Shown here: positions 56,848 to 64,000 of the stretch, one piece after another
How the letters are laid out: each line of letters begins with the position of its first letter
Numbering within the stretch: position 1 is the first letter of the stretch
Source of the DNA: Volutella citrinella
Lineage: Eukaryota; Ascomycota; Sordariomycetes; Hypocreales; Nectriaceae
DNA length: 64,000 bases
Reading direction: 5' to 3'
NCBI GenBank assembly: GCA_034401135.1
Contig: JAWZSP010000006.1
Span: 3,534,001-3,598,000 of the forward strand
Translations under genes and position numbers: made by a program
The notes under the pieces: generated by a model
Databases searched by the model: none
What the model saw: only the letters and a program-made list of their open reading frames with translations
Told to the model about the DNA's origin: nothing

Positions 56848-57959
56848 TTACAGCACAAGGCACTTCTTCTTGCCGCTCTTGCCGGCCTTGCCGCCGCGGG
56901 ACATCAGGGCAGCTCGGGTAGCGTGCTCGAACACCTCTTGGACACCCTCGTTGGTCTTGGCGGAGCACTCAAGGTACTTGTAGCCGCCGATCTTCTTGCG
57001 GATCTCCTCACCCTGGAAATTCTATGTTAGTTGCGTGTTCTGGCGTGCAATGGAATAGACCATCGTCGAGGGGCAGGCGGCTTTACCTCTTCGGGGGAGA
57101 CGGGTTTCTGGCTGGTCTTTCGGAGCTCCTCAATGATCTTCTGGTCGTATCGGAGATCCTTCTTGCAGCCGACGAGAACGATAGGCAGGCCCTGGCAGAA
57201 GTGAAGGACCTCGGAAATCCACTGCAGGTGTGGCACGTGTCAGCATACAAGCTTATCTCCAATTTGGGTATGCAGTGCGAGTGGGCGGCAACAAGGCTAG
57301 CCCCGGCACTTGGGGAAGCGTACCTTCTCCTGGACGTTGTCAAGGGAATCGGGGGAGTCGACAGCGAAGCAGATCAGGATAACGTGGGAGTCGGGGTAGG
57401 ACAGAGGACGAAGTCGGTCATAATCCTCCTGGCCGGCCGTATCCCAAAGGGCCAGCTCGACGTGCTTTCCATCAACATCGACATCGGCGACGTAGTTCTC
57501 GAAAACGGTGGGGACGTAGACCTGAAAGATGAGAAGTTAGCAGAGGCGACATTTGAGATGGACGATGTGGTATTTTGATGGCGGTTGACGTTGCATCAAG
57601 TGTTGGTCGGCCGTGCGGTGCGCGTCGTCATGATGGCGCCTTGGGGGTTTGGCGGTGGAACAGGGAGGACGGGGGGATAGGACTGTTGGACAGGTCAAAG
57701 CTTACCTCGGGGAAAGTGCCCTTGGAGAAAACACTGATGATGAGTTAGCAAAAGATGTCGATGGATGACCGGCACAGATGGCGATGGTTGAGGCCGCGGA
57801 AGTGGTGGTGCTAGCCCTCCGCCTAGGCACCAGATGGCGGTTGAGGCCAACGGCGGCGGCCGATGGGGGGCGGGAGGTAAGGCCAACTCACATCAACAAG
57901 CAGGTTTTACCGCAGGCACCGTCGCCAACGATGACAAGCTTTCGGCGGAGCTCAGCCAT
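56848..57959 (-). CDS. rho1: Rho1 small GTPase
   Basis: Five exons on the minus strand: 57892-57959, 57706-57733 (28 nt), 57324-57521, 57087-57221 and 56848-57012; 197 residues. All G-box motifs are present: P-loop GDGACGKT (12-19), switch [11 protein letters not shown], switch [24 protein letters not shown] (the family's variant of NKxD) and ECSAK. A basic stretch precedes the CAAX box CLVL, whose final Leu predicts geranylgeranylation. Rho1 controls 1,3-beta-glucan synthase, Pkc1 signalling and actin polarity at hyphal tips. Rac and Cdc42 are excluded by [20 protein letters not shown] and [13 protein letters not shown]. Four introns in a short gene match the intron-rich state of fungal rho1. 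Confidence 0.97.
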
Positions 57960-60900
57960 GGTGTCTGAAAAAAAGGAGTTGTGTGGGAGAATATGAAGTC
58001 TGGAGTGAGCGGGCTGGAGAGCTGTCGGGTATCACGCGGAGCGACGGCTGCGGGTCGATGAGATAGATGGGGGATGGAGAAGGAGGAAAGTTGGACGCGG
58101 CAAGAGGACGTCAGAAGGGGGTTTGGTTTGGGCGCCTGGTTTGGTAGTGGGCGGAAAACTAAGGTAGGAAAGGTAGGGGAGGAGAGAGAGAGCGAGAGAG
58201 AGGGAACCTGGGCTGGTCCGGGCTCTTTACTCTTTGGGGCTGCGGAAGGGACCAGGTTGTGTTGGGCTGGGCTGGGAAAGTGGCCGACGCTGGCTGGCTG
58301 GCGCAAGCGCAGGCGTCGTCGTAGCAGCTGGACAGGCACCTAGCGACAGAGGCAGTGACTGCGGCGACGGGCAGCTAGCAACAGAGGCTGTTCCAGTGGT
58401 CAGCAGGTACACACAGCGGACGGGAAGGCCGTGTGAGCCGCACCTGTTTTTTTACTGTGTTTTTACGAGCGACAGGCTGGGGGCGACAGCGGGCAGGCGT
58501 CGTAACCGGCCGTTACGGGGGCAACAGAACGTCCACGGGTGCGCTATGGCGTCCCCCTTGTTGTTCCTGGGCCTATATTACAGCCTGAGGCTTCGACCAA
58601 TCCTTAGGGCCAAGCCGCTCGACTGGGTGGTCGTGGTAAGTTGACGGTGGCTCCGGTGCCCTGGTCGGGTCAGCGTGGTCTAGTGTTGGAGGTACCTTCT
58701 GGTGGAGATTTCGCCAGCCAGGAACCTCCTTCCTTAAGCTGTAGCTTGAATACTGACCTGCTTGTTGCAGGAGTGTCCTGAGGCAGCCAACGGTGTGGCC
58801 CGGGCGTTGCACGGCTGGGAAGGCGCTGTGGGAGGGCGGCTGCGGCTTTGCAGGGCAGGTACCGGCGGGACAATGGGGAGCTGAGGCGGCTGTAAAGTGG
58901 GTGGCGACAGCCACTAACTGCGTCCACTATTCACGGGCCATTAGTGGGGGTTTGTCCAGTGCAAGCACAGTGCGGTTTAAGAGGTACCGTGTGTTGAGTC
59001 CCTGGTGGAAAAAGTAAAGATGACCAACCACCCGCTAAGCTTCAGCGACAACGGTGCGGCCGATGACGATGGGATATCGCCCTGGCTTCGCCTCAACAGC
59101 TGTGCAGCGCGTGCGTGTCGCTCAATCACACCTCGGTCCTTCTCGGTCTTATGGCTACAAGATGTAGCTAGTAATTTGGTGTAGAGAGATGGATCCGTTA
59201 GAGTGCCAAAGGATCAAGGACGGCTGATGCTCAGGGTTGTCACTGGAGCTCGTCGTTTCAGTGGGAGATGATGAACGGGGTCGACGGATCAATGCCCGGT
59301 GTCAAATGCTCGGAGCAGCTGGATTTGGTAGGTTGGCAATGGGGAGAGCCTCAGACGATGGATCCCTTCTTATTGAACTCTACCGCGCAAAGTCCTCTCA
59401 AACTTCACGGCCAGGACGCCTTCTAGAACCCGAGTCTGCCTAAGCATCATTAGGACGGTGTGACTGATCCCATCTAGCTTGAAACAGGCACCTATCAGGT
59501 CAAACTCCGTCGCCGCGTTCATCGCCATCTCCAGGCGAATCCTGCACGGCCACATTACACTACAAGCTGTAATTAGTGGTCTAGAACCAGCATTGCCTAC
59601 CTAACGCAGGAATTCCGCCAGCAAGTCCTTTGGTCCACGCGCTTGTCTGGTCCTGAGCCATCCGGCCTGGTCATGGCTTCGACCACAGGTGAGAGCGACG
59701 TCACTGCCAGTCCGTATGGTGGCTTAGCACGCTTCTTCTGTCTTCACCACCTTGCGGATGGAATGCTTCTTTTCGGCGATTACTTGAGCCTAGGCCCATT
59801 CGACGTTCGTTTTAACGCGCGATGCAATAGGGGATGGCGTATTTTTTTTTAGCCAGCACCTGGCGACGATGGCGACCAGACCCTCCAAATCCCGTCTCCG
59901 TGGTACAGCGGCAGGGGTTAGGGAAAATGCAACTGGGCCATCCCGTATCCGACTGTGTGGATGATGGGTAACAGAACAGATTGGGCCATTCGAGATGACC
60001 TGATCTTCAATGGCCCAGCCGACCTGGAGTGCAGGCTGTTTGCTCTCTTGTAGCCCACAGCTCGGTATCGAGACGATTCTGCACAAGCTTTCGGTACCCT
60101 GCCAACCCATGCCTGTTCAGACAGTTGCCGTCCGGCGACAGCCCCGCCAAGGGCAGCCATCAGGGAGGTACGTACTAGTAGTACTTGCTTGGGTGAGCCT
60201 GGCCGCCCTGGCCGTTGCTGTTTGCTGCTGTCCTAGCGGAGGCCTGTGAGACATGGGAGAAAGTCCTACATCCGTGACACAATCTAGGACTTCTTCCCCA
60301 GACATGGAATATACGGCGACAGCTCACCCGGCTCAGTGCACCTCTATCAGCGAATGACGCAAGCCAGTCCAGTCGGAGGCCTGCCAAGCAATGAATCCTC
60401 TGTTTTCGGATAAACTGAGGGCGCATTCTTTAATTACTCCTGATTCCCCTTTGATGACTACTAGGCTTGCGCTCGCCATTTGCCATGTCAACAATTAGGA
60501 CGGAGTGCGTACGTCACATATCCACACCTCGAACCCGAATCCGAGAACGTGAGCACGTGGCCAAACGAGTTGTCACAACAATGCATACGCGTATATGATA
60601 GGTGCATATCGACTGTTTGCTTCGTCACAGATAAGATACATTTCCAAACCTCGAAATTTGAATCGTAGGAACCGCATTGTCGCAAGAGTTCAACCAAAAC
60701 CCTCAATCTGCTTTGGGGATGACTTCGAAGTCGATGATACATGAGACAGAGATGTATTAAATCGTAATCAATCTTCAATTGGATGCATCTTGGGATGGCA
60801 CGGCATGAGACAAGCTGAGCACGTGACCCGATTTTGCTGTGCAGAGTGACTCGTGGAGATATCGTGCCAATTGAGGCCAGGATATACGGATATATTGGGC

Positions 60901-61747
60901 GAAATCTCGGCGACTGTGAACGCGAGCGGTAACAAACAAGGTAATTGAGGGAGTATGTATCAACAAACCTGCACAAGTGTGTGTTATACAGTTCAAACGG
61001 CGTGTCGCAAACCGTCTTCATATCAGTTTGGCCTGACATAGTCCAGGGCTTTTGCCCATGAACTAGTCAATTGGCCTCGGCTTTCCCTCACTATGGATAA
61101 ATGGGAGTCCATACTTTAGCCTAGAATAGAGTACCCAAATCTGGGCAAGGGTGTGTCTTTACTGCAATGCCAAGGGCCTTGCGGAAAGGAGGTGACCAAC
61201 TCCAGCTCCAAAACTACCCCCTCCTATGCAACGAAAGAAGATAGCCGGAAAGCCACCATGGTGTGGAATGCGGCCTGCGTCTTCATGAAGAGTAACTCAC
61301 TATTACCAACATGCATGCAGGTTGAGGAAAGCGGAATACAACAAAACAAAGCCGGCCCAAGGGCGTTTGAAGAGATGGGTGTGTATTGATTATATGGTAG
61401 CTGTGACTGTAGGAAAATTTCCTACAGCTTGATCGAGTCAATTCCAGCAGAATAATTCGTATCATCAATGGAGAGGCCTTGAATTCGGGCATATACAAGA
61501 TCCGATGCTGGAATGGGGTAGGAAGGTACAGTGTGTATACATAGTGCGAGTATCTTAATAACACTAGCACCCGGAGCGGCTAGTCCCGTGGTACCATGAC
61601 GAGAATTTCCATCCACTCCACCAAAAGCCAATTGTCACGCTCGCGACACGACAGCCTCAACACCTCAATCCCGCCCAATGGGCCTCTAGAGCTTGCGAAT
61701 CCCCCGCCGACGAACCCCCCGAGCCTCACACCGACCACAAGACAGCC
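57960..61747. other. Long gene-poor region (3.8 kb)
   Basis: No gene is supported between the divergent RHO1 and uL24m genes. The RHO1-proximal part has a GA-repeat (about 58,183-58,203) and CT/GGGCT-rich stretches, probably promoter and leader. A minus-strand frame of 183 codons (60488-61039) has no family features. Other long frames are of chance length. Confidence 0.5.
58183..58203. repeat. GA-rich simple repeat
   Basis: GAGAGAGAGAGCGAGAGAGAG on the + strand, ~225 bp upstream of the RHO1 start. On the RHO1 sense strand it is a CT tract, common in fungal promoters and 5' leaders. Confidence 0.7.
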
Positions 61748-62931
61748 ATGCAGAAGCTTGCGAAGCGGGCCGCCCAGGCCCAGCGCCAGGCCAACCGCCA
61801 GGCGCAGAAGGAGGCGAGGAGCGAGCAGCTCGGCTACAAGCTGCGCAACCGCCAGGCGCTGAGCGCCGCCGTCTCCGAAGTGAAGCAGAACCTCAGTGAC
61901 GCCCGCCGCGCCCGCAAGGAGAACTGGGAGCTCGGTCCCATCGCCCCGAAGCGCGACCTGGGCTTCAACGGCTACGGCATGTTCAACGAGAACGTGCGGA
62001 CGGATTGGTCCAACTTTGGCCTGCACGCCCCCCGGCCCGAGATCATTATCCAGCGATGTGCCTGGGCCGGTGGCGTCAAGCAGCTCAACCTGGCTGTCGA
62101 GGACCGAGTTGTCATCTTGGAAGGGCCGGACAAGGGCAAGATCGATCGCATCAAGTCTATCAATGTCCAGGGTGGATTTGTCACACTCGAGAAGCACCAC
62201 CGCGTACGTTCCTGCATTTGACGAGAATGCATACCCCTCTAACTCTTGGATAGGCCATGTCTGCCGGCATGTTTGGAAACGACGCTCGATCATCGCCCAT
62301 GCCCATCTCGATCGGGTCGATCCGCCTCGTTTACCCCATTACCAACCCCGAGACTGGCATCACGCGAGACGTCATCATCAACCAGCTCAAGGCCGCCCCC
62401 CCCAACATGCAGTCCCAAAATATGACACACGACCGATGGGAGTACGGCAACAAGTGGGACCGTGTGGTTCCCGGTCTCAACGTGGTGATCCCCTGGCCCG
62501 AGGTTCAAGCCCCCGAGTTCGAGCCCACCGCCGCAGACACCCTCCGTGAGCAGGTCGAGGAGCGAACTTTCTACTACAACCTTCTCTCCCCCCCCATGCC
62601 CGAACCTGTGCTCGACGAATTGCGCAACAAGTACTCCAGGTTCCGAACCCGTCACGAGGCTTGGTACGTCGAGAAGAAGGAGGCCGAGGCCAATGCATCA
62701 AGGGCCCGCCAACAGGCTCTACTCTCTATGCAGACGCCTCTCGAGGAGTACCATGCCAAACAGAAGGAGCTCCGGGCTGCCCGTGGCGAGCCTGAGCTCA
62801 CGGAGGAGATGTTGGAGAAGCTAGGCGCTATTGTATTTGAGAAGAAGCAGGCTGCGCTTAAGATGGCTGGGCTGTCAGAAGTTCCTACTGCGGATTCCAA
62901 GGCAGAATCATCTACGCCACCTTCGCAATAG
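61748..62931 (+). CDS. MRPL40: Mitochondrial ribosomal protein uL24m (Mrpl40)
   Basis: Two exons, 61748-62203 and 62254-62931, with a 50-bp intron; 377 residues. The N-terminus MQKLAKRAAQAQRQANRQAQK is a basic, acid-free helix suited for mitochondrial import. A KOW motif (DRVVILEGPDKGKIDRIKSI, ~117-136) identifies the uL24 family. The region after the intron (IGSIRLVYPITNPETG) and a long C-terminal helical part (~225-360, Glu/Lys-rich) are typical of the enlarged fungal protein, about three times the bacterial length. It is part of the mitoribosomal large subunit near the exit tunnel. Confidence 0.93.
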
Positions 62932-63367
62932 GCAAATGGGGGGAATGGGGTTGGATGGAATGTTTGACAGCGATGTGGGTGCCCGACGAGGTGCCAACCA
63001 TGTATAATTATCTGTGTGTAACATTGTACATCACAAGGCGCAAATTAGACGCAAAATTTCCTACCCAGATGAAATGCTTGTCAAAGTTATGCATCTATTC
63101 ACACGAATGTAATGCTACTGGAACCTGGCGTTTTCGTCAACTTCGACTTGGCGGCACCTCAAGCAATGAGTGTAAACTGATCGGCTGACCAGCATTCAAG
63201 CCGCCAATAAGCGAAAAAAAGCATTCCAGCGGATTGGTAAAAGCTTCCAACAAGGGTTCGTTGTATGGGGTAGTCGCAGATGTATCGGTACCTGCATCAC
63301 CACTAGGAACCGACCAAGCTGGCACCATGCTGGCTCGGACTGGTGACAAAAACAAGGACGATGTTGA
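62932..63367. other. Region before terminal repeat
   Basis: Follows the uL24m stop. A + strand frame at 63234-63446 (SVPASPLGTDQAG, DVERAVASGTEAG) reads smoothly up to the trinucleotide tract and then stops, one frame away from the long repeat frame. It may be an exon of the repeat gene. Confidence 0.35.
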
Positions 63368-64000
63368 GAGGGCAGTTGCATCCGGCACAGAAGCGGGGAG
63401 GGTGGGGTTATTGTTGTTGGTGCTGCTGCTGTTGTTGTTGTTGTAGATGTTGTTCTGGATGCTGTTGTAGTTGTGGTTGTAGATGTGGTTGTAGCTGCGC
63501 TTGCAGCTGTTGGTGCAGTGGTTGGTGCAGTGGTTGTTGCAGCTGTTGTTGTAGCTGTTGTCGTAACCGTTGTTCCCGCTGTAGCTGTCGCTGTCGCTGC
63601 TGTTGCTCAAGCTGAAGCAGTACCTGCTGCTGTTCTTGCTCTAGCTGTTGCAGTCGTTGCTTTACATGTTGCAGTTCCTGCTGGAGCTGTTGCTGTTGAT
63701 AATGGTGTTGCTGCTGCATATGATAGAACTGGACCTGCTGACCTTGCTGGAGCTGTTGGTATTGTTGGAGCTGTTGATGTTGCTGGAGCTGTTGATGTTG
63801 CTGGAGCTGTTGATGTTGCTGGAGCTGTTGGTCTTGATGGAGCCCCTGAGACTGCTAGAACCGGAGCCGTTGGCCTTGCTGGAGCTGTGGATGTTGCTGG
63901 AGATATCGATGTTGCTGGGGAAATCGATGTTGCTCGATCTGTCGATGTTGCTGGAGGTGTTGCTGGAGGTGCTGCAGGGGTCCACCCGACAATCGACCCG
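63368..64000 (+). CDS. Partial Val/Ala/Gly/Asp repeat protein, no start seen, runs off window
   Basis: An open frame of 211 codons without a stop reaches the window edge. It has no ATG, so the start or a 5' exon lies elsewhere. Nearly all codons begin with G. The first ~115 codons code mostly Val and Ala; from ~63,750 a hexapeptide (AGAVDV, DNA period 18 bp) repeats at least four times, then degenerates (AGDIDV, AGEIDV). Many differences between repeat copies fall on third codon positions of this frame (GTT/GTG/GTC, GGA/GGG), which favours this strand and frame as coding. The antisense strand has Gln-rich and Ser/Asn-rich frames but the Gln frame contains a TAG. A beta-helix or elastin-like surface protein is possible; function unknown. 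It may also be a non-coding minisatellite. Confidence 0.4.
63410..63990. repeat. Trinucleotide/18-bp minisatellite
   Basis: GTT/GCT-rich triplet runs (about 63,410-63,720) pass into an 18-bp unit GCTGGAGCTGTTGATGTT, near-perfect at ~63,765-63,830 and degenerate to the window end. Confidence 0.85.

Noticed and set aside
60488..61039. Minus-strand frame of 183 codons
   Set aside because: A length of this order is expected about once by chance in a window of this size; no signal, domain or splice support is seen.
1..64000. tRNA, rRNA, transposon, CRISPR or telomeric repeat
   Set aside because: Looked for internal tRNA promoter boxes, transposase and reverse-transcriptase motifs, terminal repeats and TTAGGG arrays by eye and found none convincing; a tRNA scan would be decisive.

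Overview
The window looks like nuclear DNA of a filamentous ascomycete, most likely a Sordariomycete and possibly Hypocreales. Evidence: about 23 genes recognisable by eye on both strands, short GT-AG introns (mostly 48-90 bp) with CTAAC/CTGAC-like branch sites, moderately high GC, and families typical of these fungi (NRC-2 kinase, Rud3 golgin, GPI-anchored aspartic protease, cupredoxin-like secreted protein). No prokaryotic operon, CRISPR array, transposon, rRNA or convincing tRNA was seen. All exon joins were inferred by hand from splice consensus and family continuity; there is no transcript evidence.

Layout. 1-2.9 kb: no gene recognised. 2.9-5.0 kb: NRC-2 type AGC kinase. 6.0-7.6 kb: CorA-like membrane protein. 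8.0-9.5 kb: mitochondrial seryl-tRNA synthetase. 10.0-11.7 kb: dynactin-type actin-related protein, divergent from a GEN1/Yen1 Holliday-junction nuclease (12.1-14.7 kb). 15.4-16.9 kb: two tandem paralogous small secreted 4-cysteine proteins with a beta/gamma-crystallin-like pattern, followed by an unresolved cysteine-rich stretch. 17.9-19.6 kb: Mgs1/WRNIP1 ATPase. 21.9-24.1 kb: Pcf11. 25.2-26.0 kb: four-helix membrane protein. 27.6-28.8 kb: a candidate orphan gene divergent from a SERF-like gene. 29.9-30.9 kb: secreted cupredoxin. 32.5-34.7 kb: SMN homologue divergent from the ribosome-biogenesis factor Nop15. 35.8-37.6 kb: Rud3-like golgin. 38.0-39.1 kb: conserved membrane protein. 40.1-42.2 kb: Get1 divergent from a PTAR1-like prenyltransferase alpha-repeat protein. 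42.9-44.7 kb: cytosolic asparaginyl-tRNA synthetase. 48.4-50.1 kb: GPI-anchored aspartic protease. 51.2-53.1 kb: AVT-type amino-acid transporter. 54.9-55.2 kb: a 35-residue zinc-knuckle-like micropeptide. 56.8-58.0 kb: Rho1 GTPase. 61.7-62.9 kb: mitochondrial ribosomal protein uL24m. 63.4-64.0 kb: a valine/alanine/glycine/aspartate-rich tandem-repeat open frame running off the window.

Most genes are housekeeping (translation, RNA processing, genome stability, membrane traffic) and do not form a pathway cluster; several share short divergent promoters. Accessory-looking content is limited to the tandem secreted pair at 15-17 kb, the candidate orphan at 27.6-28.2 kb, the 35-residue peptide and the terminal repeat. 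I did not find a clear new multi-gene system; the secreted pair and the terminal repeat frame are the best candidates for something undescribed.
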